Assembly (NCBI GenBank): GCA_002436005.1
Contig: DIXG01000091.1
Span: forward strand, 1-7,936
DNA from: Anaerolineaceae bacterium UBA6086
GTDB taxonomy: Bacteria; Chloroflexota; Anaerolineae; Anaerolineales; Anaerolineaceae
Reading direction: 5' to 3'
Length of the DNA: 7,936 nucleotides
Of this stretch, positions 1 to 7,491 are shown piece after piece; position 1 is the first letter of the stretch, and each line of letters opens with the position of its first letter. The notes below the pieces were generated by a model. The model searched no databases. It had not been told where the DNA came from and was given only the letters and a program-made list of their open reading frames with translations. The position numbers and the translations under genes were made by a program.

Positions 1-2189
1 GCGACATCGATGATGTGGATTTTGACAGTCTCCGAGTCAAATTCCACCGATAATTTGCCCATCGCTTGCCAGAGCTGTAAACCCGTTCGAATGGTGCTGG
101 TATCTGCTGCACAGGCGGCTGCCAGGCGCTCAAGTGTGGTCTCACCGCCGAAGTACTGCGATGTGTATTTTGCCAGGCCGGCAATTCTCTCTATTAGACC
201 TTTAAAGGTGCTTGGCTGCGGTTCTTGACCGAACACCGCAATTTGGTTGGGTTTAACCCTGTTGATGCCTTCCAGCAGTGTGGATTGGGAGGGCGGGGTC
301 GTCCATAAAATCAGCAGATCGGCAGGTTCAAGTTCGGACCTGCTCAGCCCTGGAATATTACCGGGCAGTGTGCCCTCTGCCCAGACCTGTGCCTCCGGGT
401 TTTGTTCGAGGAGCGCGTGCAGTGTTTTCTCGGGCTGTGCTGACTGGCGGTGATCGAGAAGCGTGACCTGGCTGCGGGCGGCGGCAGCCTGTACCTGGGG
501 CGTCAGGTGAAAGTCGACCCATTGAGCGCTGATCTGGCGGGTGCCCTTGTAATCGCTTTGAGAGAGGATGCAAACCACATCAAAGTTACCCTCGGGGAAG
601 GGTTCATCCGCCCCTTTCCACCAGATAAACTGAATTTCATCCTCATTTTCGTCTTTTGCCACCACCAGACGATGCTCATCCTGTCCACCGACTGACCTGA
701 AAGAAACCAGCTCAAGATTTTCCAGCAGAAAATGCAGCGGCGGATTACCCTGGCCAAAGGGTGAGAGCCTTTCGATCTCATCGATTAAGTCTGAAGTGAT
801 CTCCGGGATGGTGATCCGTTGGGCGATCTCTATCTCATAAGTTACTTCAACCTGTTTCAGCTGTTGTTCGGCAGCGGCAAGCAGGTTCCGTTTGAATTCA
901 GCCAGGTTAGGCGCAGGCAGGGAAAGACCGGCCGCCATCGGGTGCCCGCCAAATGTGTTGAGCAGGTCGGATTGAGCGGCAATCAGCCCGGTGATGTTGA
1001 CGCCGGCAATCGAGCGGGCAGATCCATGAACAGGATCTGTGCCTGTGAGCAGGATGGTTGGCTTGTGATAGCGTTCCACAAGCCTGCTGGCAACAATCCC
1101 CACCACCCCCCCGGGCCAATTTGGGTGATGCAGGACAATCGCAGGCGCGTGGCGGTCATCAGCTGAGCGTTGCAGGAGATTTTCAGCCGCCAGAGTCACC
1201 TGGCGGGTATCAAAGCGGCGTTTGGCGTTGAGCGCTTCAATGTGGGTTGCGAGCACGCGTGCTCGACCGGTGTCACTGGTTGTCAGCAGCTCGACAATCC
1301 CGTTGGCATCGCCCAGTCTTCCGACTGCATTAAGGCGCGGCGCAATCTGAAACCCAATGTGGGTCTCATTTAGCAAACCCGGGTTGAGTTCTGCTTGCCG
1401 GTAGAGGGTTTGCAAGCCAACTCGCTGGGTGTGTCTGAGATGCACCAGCCCTTTTTGCAGCAGATAGCGCGTGTCGTCTCGCTGTTCGGCGACATCTGAC
1501 ACAATCCCGAGCGCTGCCAGCTCCATGTAATGTCCGGCATCAAAGGTTTTGCCCAGTTCTGCAAATAGCCCCTCCATCAGTTTGTATGTCACGCCCACAC
1601 CCGGCAGTGACCGCAGGGGGTGGTCTTCGGGGAGCCGCTGAGGATTTACGACCGCATTGGCAGGCGGCAGGGTATCCGTTAAGGTGTGGTGGTCGGTAAC
1701 AACTACCGGGATGTTTTCAGCCCGCACTCGGGCGATGTTTTGATGTTCTGAGATTCCGGTATCGCAGGTGATGAGGAGATCGAACCCCTGCTGGAGATAT
1801 TGTTCCAGCACACTGCTCGAGATGCCGTGGGTTTCCTTGCCCCGGACGGGAATGTGGTAGATCACGTTTCCACCCAGTTCACGCAAACCTTCAACCAGCG
1901 TGGTGGTAGAAGTCTGTCCATCCACATCGAAATCGCCCCAGACGAGAATCTTGTGTTTCTGTGTCAATGCGTTGATCAATAGATCCCAGGCAATTTTGCT
2001 GTCCGGTAATTCAACAGGATCTGCAGGCTGGAAATGATCAGGGTCAAGAAAAGCTTGAGCAGCCTCAACGGATTGGTAGCCGCGGCGAAAAAGCGTTTCA
2101 GCCACAAGGGGATGCCCGCCGATGGCAGATCGAAAGTTATCAGGGATGTCGAGCGGCGCAGGGAGTGTCCAGCGGGTGTTTTCAGGCAT
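1..2189 (-). CDS. recJ: Single-stranded-DNA-specific exonuclease RecJ (C-terminus beyond the window)
   Basis: This gene encodes the 5'-3' single-strand DNA exonuclease RecJ, which works in recombination, end resection and mismatch repair. The frame is open from ATG at 2189 to the left edge (729 codons seen, no stop). The DHH catalytic core is complete: motif I DFDVDG (residues 86-91), the Asp of DTG (143-145), DHH (166-168) and the Asp of VSDV (D232). The DHHA1 domain follows, with GIVASR (364-369), SARS (390-393) and GGHPMAAG (414-421). An OB-fold-like segment spans about 430-555, and a further C-terminal region runs from about 560. The protein is already longer than E. coli RecJ (577 residues), as in the longer RecJ of Bacillus and Deinococcus. 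Its ATG overlaps the nuclease stop by one base (TGATG). The Shine-Dalgarno is weak, so translation probably depends on coupling. The identification is secure. Confidence 0.96.
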   Translation of the reverse strand, partial: MPENTRWTLPAPLDIPDNFRSAIGGHPLVAETLFRRGYQSVEAAQAFLDPDHFQPADPVELPDSKIAWDLLINALTQKHKILVWGDFDVDGQTSTTTLVEGLRELGGNVIYHIPVRGKETHGISSSVLEQYLQQGFDLLITCDTGISEHQNIARVRAENIPVVVTDHHTLTDTLPPANAVVNPQRLPEDHPLRSLPGVGVTYKLMEGLFAELGKTFDAGHYMELAALGIVSDVAEQRDDTRYLLQKGLVHLRHTQRVGLQTLYRQAELNPGLLNETHIGFQIAPRLNAVGRLGDANGIVELLTTSDTGRARVLATHIEALNAKRRFDTRQVTLAAENLLQRSADDRHAPAIVLHHPNWPGGVVGIVASRLVERYHKPTILLTGTDPVHGSARSIAGVNITGLIAAQSDLLNTFGGHPMAAGLSLPAPNLAEFKRNLLAAAEQQLKQVEVTYEIEIAQRITIPEITSDLIDEIERLSPFGQGNPPLHFLLENLELVSFRSVGGQDEHRLVVAKDENEDEIQFIWWKGADEPFPEGNFDVVCILSQSDYKGTRQISAQWVDFHLTPQVQAAAARSQVTLLDHRQSAQPEKTLHALLEQNPEAQVWAEGTLPGNIPGLSRSELEPADLLILWTTPPSQSTLLEGINRVKPNQIAVFGQEPQPSTFKGLIERIAGLAKYTSQYFGGETTLERLAAACAADTSTIRTGLQLWQAMGKLSVEFDSETVKIHIIDV

Positions 2190-3028
2190 CAAAACTCAAT
2201 TTCTTCAATGGCTTCAAAGTCCAGATCCTGAAGATCGGTTTCATTCTCCAGTTCCTCATCCTCAAAAGCAGCCAGATCCCCTGCCTGGGTGCCCCGATCG
2301 CAGTGAGAGCGATAGACACAAAACCGGCAGTGCCTGGTCTCTTCGGTTCGGAAAAAGGAATCCGCCTTTCTGCTGCCAATTTCGTTGACCAGGCGGGTGA
2401 AAAATGCCTGATCTTTTTCATGGGCGCGTGCATCATAGGGCAGGCTGATCGGTGCAGTCGGAAAGGCTGCATACCAGTACTGCATCGTGATTTGTTCCGG
2501 TTCCACGGTCGCATTTTTCAGGAGCGCTGAACCGGATTTGCACAGGATGAAACGATATATCCGGGTTTGGACCCTGTTCAGGAGCCATTCTTTGCGGGGG
2601 CGTTTCTTTGAGGTTTTCCAATCAAAAATCACCAATCCGTCAGGAGGTTGTGCCAGCACCAGATCGTACTTGGCTGCCAGATGGAACCCTGCGAGCTGTG
2701 CGTGGAGCGTGGCTTCAACCCAGCGTATGCCACTCAGCCAGGGCGGGACGTTGATCAGAAAATCCTGCCACCAGTTGAGGACATCCGGACTGGGATCAGC
2801 AGCTGCAAGGTCGGTCAGGCGGGTTTCTGGAACCTCCAGCAGGTATTGCTGGAGGAGCCGGTGGAAACGGGCGCCGATTTGCCCGCGTTCCTCGAAAGCT
2901 ACCGCATCATCCACAACCAGCGCTGGCCATCGCGTGTGGCGAATATGCCGCAGATAAAAGCGGTAAGGACAATCAAGGTAGTCCTGAAGGTTGCTTTGAG
3001 TGAATACGAAATCATCAGGCAGGATCAT
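2189..3028 (-). CDS. Stand-alone PD-(D/E)XK nuclease with Fe-S cluster signature (AddB/Cas4-like)
   Basis: This 279-residue protein is probably a Mg-dependent DNA nuclease of the RecB/AddB/Cas4 group. Visible motifs are LDCPYRFYL with C20, GARFH with H56, the active-site Asp in KYDLV (D122), FDWKTSKK (D136 and K138, the D-x-K pair), and QTRIY (154-158, the Q-x3-Y motif). CRFCVYRSHC (C234, C237, C243) follows. C20 plus this C-x2-C-x5-C triplet matches the four ligands of the 4Fe-4S cluster in AddB, Cas4 and Dna2. In AddB this domain is fused to a helicase-like subunit; here it is a separate gene. Residues 254-279 form a very acidic tail ending EEIEF. The ATG overlaps the helicase stop (ATGA), and a GGAG lies 8 bases upstream. 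A Cas4 role is less likely because no cas genes are present and both neighbours are helicase-like. The nuclease fold is confident; the role in a complex is inferred from context. Confidence 0.9.
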   Translation of the reverse strand: MILPDDFVFTQSNLQDYLDCPYRFYLRHIRHTRWPALVVDDAVAFEERGQIGARFHRLLQQYLLEVPETRLTDLAAADPSPDVLNWWQDFLINVPPWLSGIRWVEATLHAQLAGFHLAAKYDLVLAQPPDGLVIFDWKTSKKRPRKEWLLNRVQTRIYRFILCKSGSALLKNATVEPEQITMQYWYAAFPTAPISLPYDARAHEKDQAFFTRLVNEIGSRKADSFFRTEETRHCRFCVYRSHCDRGTQAGDLAAFEDEELENETDLQDLDFEAIEEIEF

Positions 3029-5265
3029 TTTGAACGCTCCAGGTGATTGATGAGTTCCAGGAAGGGCAGGGCGGGGACATTTTTTGATGAGGGTCGCCCT
3101 GTGTTCCAGGTGGCGGTCAGCCAGGAACGAGCCCGGGTGATGCCCACATAAAGCAAGCGCAGTCGTTCACGCACCAGTTCTTCTCGCGCTTCAGCTGAGG
3201 CTTTACCGGGTTGATACCAGTCATAGGGGTGCTTTTCGATCAAGGTGCGCAGCTGGGCGATGATTTCAGATTCTAAATTGAGATGATCCCGGATGAACCA
3301 CTTTTCAGATTGAAACTGGTCGTATTCCTGTCCGGAAGGGTAATTGTAATTGTTAAGCGAGGTGAGGAAGACGTAATCCCACTCCAGTCCTTTGGCTTTG
3401 TGCATGGTGGCGACCACCACCTGACCCGGGTAGCGATCCGGGTCAAAGGCATCTTCCTGCGAAAAACCCAGGTAACGGCGTTCGTTTTTGGCAATATTTG
3501 CCAGTTCCAGGGTGAACTCCGGCAGGCGCCAATCTGGGTGGGCATTGCTCAGCTGCCGCAAGAGTGAGGATAATTTATGTGCCAGAGCGAGTTCGGCTGA
3601 ATCGAGGAACAGATCCTGTGCGATCGTCAGGATCAACTGATCGATGGGCAGGAAGATCGCGTTGTGCCAGCGCTGAACCACCGTTTTGAAGCTGAGCAAT
3701 TCGTCAAAATAGCGCTCGTCGAGCTTCAGCTGCGCATCTTCATCCAACCAGTCTTTCCCCGGCGAAGGCCAGAGGTAATCTTCAAGACGCTCACATTTTT
3801 GAATGATCCCTGCCACTTTTTTAATCACAGGAGCAGTGCTCTCGTCTTCCCGTTCGTTTCTTCTCCAAACCCTGTAAGCAGCTGCCAGATTCCGGCCGGA
3901 CTCGGGGTTTCGGAGGTAATTGAGGATATTGGCAATCGCGCCCGTCGAGAGACGGGTGGCGCTGGTGGACTGCAGCAGACCGTCAATGTAGGGGATCTTA
4001 CGATTCTTTAGTGCATCTACGAATTTGAAGCCGCGCACGTTGCGTGGTGAGAGGATGGCGACTGTTTTGTCAGGATGGTCTGCCAGAAAGGCTTCCACCG
4101 CATCCACCACAAAGGCAATTTCCTGTTCGGGTGTCATCTCCCGGTCAACCAGCTGGATGCAAGCGGGGCAATCTTCAGGGTTGGGCTGCGGGTCACCGCA
4201 AGGGGTTGGCTGGATCAGCGGAGGGGTGAGGGCTGTTCTCGCGAAGGAGTGGGGATGGGAATTTTGAGTCCACTCGATCAACCAGTTTGCCAGGTTGATG
4301 ATGCTCAGAGAGGATCGGCCGCTTTCGGGCAGGGCGCGCGAATCAACATCTGACTGCTGTAGAAATTCGAGCAGGTAATGTGGGCTGGCTGTGGTGAAGG
4401 TCTCATAGATTGCCTGGTTTGTGTCGCCAACCCGAACCCAGTTACCACTTTCTCCTGCCAGGGTGGACAGAATCTCTTGCTGTAGATGGCTGGAGTCCTG
4501 GGCTTCATCTTCGAGGATATAGGGCCATCGTTCTCGCAGCAGGCGCACAAGGGCAGGATCGGATTTGAGGCAGCGCAGCGCCAGCCGGATGAGATCATCA
4601 AAGTCCACGCTGCCCCGATAGACCAGCGCATTTTGGTATTCGCTGTAAATCTCTGTTCCCATTTGCACAAGCGGCAGGGCAATTGGGAGGCTGCTCAACC
4701 GCTCACGCAGCGTATCAGGTGTCAATTCCCAGTCTTTTGCCATCCGAATGAACGCGGAACTGATCGAAACAACCAGCCCCGGGAGATTGTTCTTTTCTTC
4801 ATAGACCTTTCTCAACTGGTAGTCCTGGCAATTGAGATAAGGTTCAAAGAAATCATGATGGGCATTCAGCCAAGCGGAGGCAATGGTTTCCTTGATGCGC
4901 TCAGCTTCTTTTTCATCCAGAATCTGATAATCTGTGCTTAGCCCTGCCAGGTCTGGTCGCTCATGGACGATATCATTGGCCAAACCATGCAGAGTGCGCA
5001 CGCGATAGCCCACGCCAGGCAGCTGGTTGACAGCCTGCAATTGGGAAGAGATCCGACTCGAGAAATTGTCCACTGCAGCGTTGACCAGGGTGACGATCAG
5101 GATTTCCTGGTCGGGCTGGATGGCGCCCGATTGGATCAAGTTGGCTGCCAGATAGGAAAGAGTCCATGTCTTTCCGCTGCCGGGGACAGCGCTGATGCCC
5201 ATTTTACCGCCATGATATTTTAAGATCTCTTGCTGGCCGGGACGCAGCCTGATCGTTTCTTTCAC
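3025..5265 (-). CDS. UvrD/AddA-like superfamily 1A ATP-dependent DNA helicase
   Basis: This 746-residue protein is a complete SF1A (3'-5') helicase. Motifs in order are: Q motif RPGQQEIL (8-15); Walker A AVPGSGKT (26-33, K32); Ia VTLVNAAVDNF (58-68); Ib TLHGLA (91-96); Walker B EDEAQDSS (252-259); III GDTNQAIY (280-287); IV with R317 in ESGRSS; V ATMHKAKGLEWD (619-630); and VI LLYVGITRAR (704-713). The protein ends soon after motif VI, so the C-terminal nuclease domain of AddA and RecB is absent; the next gene supplies a nuclease instead. A proline-rich loop at about 354-369 holds three cysteines (C356, C366, C369). The start is GTG, inside a GTGA overlap with the preceding stop, with AAGGGAG about 4 bases upstream. 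The likely role is motor subunit of an AddAB-like resection complex. UvrD or PcrA itself is less likely given the operon partners. Confidence 0.92.
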   Translation of the reverse strand: MKETIRLRPGQQEILKYHGGKMGISAVPGSGKTWTLSYLAANLIQSGAIQPDQEILIVTLVNAAVDNFSSRISSQLQAVNQLPGVGYRVRTLHGLANDIVHERPDLAGLSTDYQILDEKEAERIKETIASAWLNAHHDFFEPYLNCQDYQLRKVYEEKNNLPGLVVSISSAFIRMAKDWELTPDTLRERLSSLPIALPLVQMGTEIYSEYQNALVYRGSVDFDDLIRLALRCLKSDPALVRLLRERWPYILEDEAQDSSHLQQEILSTLAGESGNWVRVGDTNQAIYETFTTASPHYLLEFLQQSDVDSRALPESGRSSLSIINLANWLIEWTQNSHPHSFARTALTPPLIQPTPCGDPQPNPEDCPACIQLVDREMTPEQEIAFVVDAVEAFLADHPDKTVAILSPRNVRGFKFVDALKNRKIPYIDGLLQSTSATRLSTGAIANILNYLRNPESGRNLAAAYRVWRRNEREDESTAPVIKKVAGIIQKCERLEDYLWPSPGKDWLDEDAQLKLDERYFDELLSFKTVVQRWHNAIFLPIDQLILTIAQDLFLDSAELALAHKLSSLLRQLSNAHPDWRLPEFTLELANIAKNERRYLGFSQEDAFDPDRYPGQVVVATMHKAKGLEWDYVFLTSLNNYNYPSGQEYDQFQSEKWFIRDHLNLESEIIAQLRTLIEKHPYDWYQPGKASAEAREELVRERLRLLYVGITRARSWLTATWNTGRPSSKNVPALPFLELINHLERSK
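3037..3040 (-). promoter_or_regulatory. Ribosome binding site of the Fe-S nuclease gene
   Basis: GGAG lies inside the end of the helicase gene, 8 bases before the ATG at 3028. It supports this start together with the ATGA overlap. The nuclease can therefore be both coupled to the helicase and initiated on its own. Confidence 0.55.
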
Positions 5266-7391
5266 GCTGCTCCCTTTTGTGCTTGCTGGAAAACCTGCTG
5301 GAAGATTCTGATCAGCAGTCCGCGATTTTCATAACCCCGCACATCCAGTTCGCTCATGCCCAAAAAAACCTTCTTTCGGCAGCGATTGAGTAAGCCGAGC
5401 GAAAGCCTATGGAGGGAATCAAAGGCGGCGGAAAGCTCATCTTCAGCATCCCATAGATCCCCTTCTTGCCAATTACGGCTGAGGACATAAGGTTGGGTGA
5501 GCGGTTGATCGAGGCGTTGATACCAGCTTGGGCTGCCGATATCGAGCCAAAACTGGTAATCAACCGGGCGATTGCTGATCAAGAATGTGTAGGCTGGCGA
5601 AAGGAAGACGGCGTCTTCATCTGGTTGCTCCCAGGAATGCATATAGGATGCGGCGATGACTCCATCCTGTACCATCTGGAGATACTCTTTACCAATTGTG
5701 AAGGGCTCTGGTCCAATTTGTGCGCCAACTGCCCAGCGGAATTTTTGAATGGATTCAATTAATGTGGCAATTGTGTTACCGCTCTCAAGATTGTTGTGAA
5801 AACCAAACCCGGGTTGGCTGAGCACTTCACCAAATAAGCGGTTCAGAAAGAAATCGAGGGTTTGCGGGTCTTCCTGGCTGGCGGAGTGGAGCCAGCTAAC
5901 CAGGCGGTCATACCGTTCTCCCACCCGGTAGGTAATCCGGTCTCGAGTGGCCGGGGGCACCACCTCAAAGGGCTGCAGGGGAAAGGCGTTTTCTTTCGCA
6001 AACTCTTTGTAAGTGTAAGCGGTGAGCAGCTGCGATCGCACCAGGTCCAGTCCGTTCACGGCTTGCATCAGTGCAAAAGCCAGGTTGATGCGCTTGGGCA
6101 AGAGGTTCCAATCCGGGTGGGTAACTGCTGCCAGGGTGAGCAGGGTTTGTGTGGCGGGCTCCTCCCGCAACGACCGTGAGGGTCGGTGGGCGCGGTGGGG
6201 AATGCCTAGGGCATCCAATTGATTGGCAAGCGAAAAGTGGAGCACATCGGGCATAAAAGGTGCCAGGACAACAATTTCGCCGGGCGGCACACCTGCATCG
6301 ATGAGGGTTCGAATCCGATCAGCGACCCAATCCACCATGGCAGGGAAATACTTGATTTTTTCCCCGGGTGTTTCCAACCCTGCGCGGATATCCTCAGGCA
6401 TGAGGTCTGCACTGGGCTCGGGTTTCCTGTTCAGGCTCGCGATCGCCCGGCTTATACCCGATTGGATGTGCGTGATTGGGAGCGATTGGACCTGGTTATC
6501 GCTAAAGTGAACCATTTCGCTGCAGCTGCGGTGTAAGGTGTAGGCACTTTCAACGTCTGCGCCGAGGAAATAGCGATAGCCTGCATTTTCATCGAAGATG
6601 ATCAGTGCAGAGTCAAACTCAGGCAGCCAGGTTCTGAGTATGTCATGAGCCACCGGGGGGTCTTCTTCGATGTTGTCTATAATGAGGTGGCGGTAGGTAC
6701 GCGTCAGGTATCCCTGGCACAATGCGGAAGGCCAGAGATGTTGGAGAAAGATCTCGACCTGGAGGGAAAAATCCAGCAGGTTGTGCGCCAAGCAGAAGCT
6801 GCGAAAGTGATTCACGCACACCTGGACGTCATCGTAGATATGGATTTGTTCGACATCGCCGATCCAGGCTGATTTGAGGCGATCCCCAATTTCATGATGC
6901 GGAAAGCCCACGATGGCAGCTTTGTTGAGGTTGTCTAAAATTTGAGAATAAATGCGGTTGCGGTTGATCGTCAGGCTTGAAAAAAGACCTTCATGCACAA
7001 TGAGCGGATGGACGACATGCGCCATGTAATACTGTGCAGTTTCAAGCGTGAGAAAATGCGGAGGCAGATCAGGGTTTGCCACGCCAACCACCCGGCTGAC
7101 AGCCGGCCAGAAAAGGTCCACCATTCGGCGTGCCAGTCCGCCAAGCGTGATGGTGTTCAGCAGGCTGAATACCGGCTGGTCCATCTGGCGCAGGGCATCC
7201 AGGTAGGGTTGTGCCAGCGCTCGCTGGGGCGTCCACACCAGGATTTGATGGGGTGGGATGCCAGACAGGATCAGCTTTTGAAGCCAGAGCGCGCCTGCGG
7301 TTGTTTTTCCTGTTCCTGCCAAACCCTGTAAGAAAACTTTCGATGAGATCGGATGTTCGATAAGGGCTTGCTGCTCGGATGTAGGTAGCAT
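5262..7391 (-). CDS. AddB/RecC-like pseudo-helicase subunit with intact Walker A
   Basis: This 709-residue protein has an SF1 helicase-like layout but is degenerate. Walker A is perfect (GLAGTGKT, 23-30). Motif Ia is recognisable (VWTPQRAL, 52-59), and TITLGGLARRMV (80-91) corresponds to Ib. Walker B reads IIDNIEED (237-244), with Asn where the catalytic Glu should be. Motif III is replaced by DENAGYRYFLGAD. Motif V (about 596-615) has lost the H-x-AKG core. Motif VI survives only as LLNRCRKK (667-674), keeping one Arg in the position of the arginine finger. It may bind ATP but is unlikely to be a working motor, like the AddB or RecC subunits that hold and scan DNA. It has no C-terminal nuclease or Cys motif; both are on the separate downstream gene. 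It is the first gene of the operon, and its ATG has no Shine-Dalgarno. Assignment to the AddB lineage is inferred from motifs and context. Confidence 0.8.
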   Translation of the reverse strand: MLPTSEQQALIEHPISSKVFLQGLAGTGKTTAGALWLQKLILSGIPPHQILVWTPQRALAQPYLDALRQMDQPVFSLLNTITLGGLARRMVDLFWPAVSRVVGVANPDLPPHFLTLETAQYYMAHVVHPLIVHEGLFSSLTINRNRIYSQILDNLNKAAIVGFPHHEIGDRLKSAWIGDVEQIHIYDDVQVCVNHFRSFCLAHNLLDFSLQVEIFLQHLWPSALCQGYLTRTYRHLIIDNIEEDPPVAHDILRTWLPEFDSALIIFDENAGYRYFLGADVESAYTLHRSCSEMVHFSDNQVQSLPITHIQSGISRAIASLNRKPEPSADLMPEDIRAGLETPGEKIKYFPAMVDWVADRIRTLIDAGVPPGEIVVLAPFMPDVLHFSLANQLDALGIPHRAHRPSRSLREEPATQTLLTLAAVTHPDWNLLPKRINLAFALMQAVNGLDLVRSQLLTAYTYKEFAKENAFPLQPFEVVPPATRDRITYRVGERYDRLVSWLHSASQEDPQTLDFFLNRLFGEVLSQPGFGFHNNLESGNTIATLIESIQKFRWAVGAQIGPEPFTIGKEYLQMVQDGVIAASYMHSWEQPDEDAVFLSPAYTFLISNRPVDYQFWLDIGSPSWYQRLDQPLTQPYVLSRNWQEGDLWDAEDELSAAFDSLHRLSLGLLNRCRKKVFLGMSELDVRGYENRGLLIRIFQQVFQQAQKGAA
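5270..5276 (-). promoter_or_regulatory. Ribosome binding site supporting the GTG start of the helicase gene
   Basis: AAGGGAG lies within the last codons of the pseudo-helicase gene, about 4 bases before the GTG at 5265. The spacing is short but usable. It supports GTG as the start, ahead of the conserved Q motif at residues 8-15. Confidence 0.45.
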
Positions 7392-7397
7392 GAATTT

Positions 7398-7403
7398 ATT
7401 ATA
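7398..7403 (-). promoter_or_regulatory. -10 element (TATAAT) of the repair operon, leaderless arrangement
   Basis: A perfect TATAAT lies on the minus strand with its last base 7 bases upstream of the A of the ATG at 7391. With usual spacing, the first transcribed base would be that A or one close to it. No Shine-Dalgarno-like purine run precedes the ATG on this strand. No good -35 was found at 16-18 bases. The message is therefore probably leaderless. Confidence 0.6.
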
Positions 7404-7439
7404 TTCGATGTGCTAACGTTCTGAGGAGGGCATCTCGGG

Positions 7440-7445
7440 TATAAT
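7440..7445 (+). promoter_or_regulatory. -10 element (TATAAT) of the acyl-CoA synthetase gene
   Basis: A perfect TATAAT on the plus strand predicts a transcript start near 7451-7452 and a 5' leader of about 40 bases before the ATG at 7492. The -35 region is weak; the best candidate, TTCTGA at 7419-7424, matches the consensus at only three positions with a 15-base spacer. The would-be -35 areas of the two divergent promoters fall on nearly the same bases (about 7417-7426). Confidence 0.6.
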
Positions 7446-7476
7446 TGCGAATCATGGTATCCACTGGCAGAAGACG

Positions 7477-7484
7477 AAAGGAAA
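7477..7484 (+). promoter_or_regulatory. Ribosome binding site of the acyl-CoA synthetase gene
   Basis: AAAGGAAA with an AGGA core at 7479-7482 lies 9 bases before the ATG at 7492. It fixes the start of this gene and contrasts with the absence of any such site before the divergent gene at 7391. Confidence 0.7.
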
Positions 7485-7491
7485 CCGTTTT

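Noticed and set aside
503..781. Minus-strand open frame of 92 codons in another phase inside recJ, and several plus-strand frames of 60-156 codons across the operon.
   Set aside because: They lie wholly inside well-supported genes, show no recognisable motifs and are shadows of the real coding frames.
2189..3028. Possible Cas4 of a CRISPR-Cas locus.
   Set aside because: The Cys and nuclease motifs fit Cas4, but no repeat array or other cas gene is present, and the neighbours are AddAB-like helicases plus recJ.
2189..7391. Possible anti-phage defence island (helicase plus nuclease operon).
   Set aside because: Overlap with housekeeping recJ, similar base composition throughout, and no mobile-element or other defence genes favour a core repair role. 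Defence remains possible only as a secondary function, as for RecBCD.
7424..7430. AGGAGGG on the plus strand, a strong Shine-Dalgarno look-alike.
   Set aside because: It lies upstream of the predicted transcript start and no start codon follows at a usable distance.
7403..7452. Inverted repeat ATTCG (7403-7407) and CGAAT (7448-7452) flanking the divergent promoter, a possible operator.
   Set aside because: There are only five matching bases on each side across a 40-base gap, which is expected by chance.
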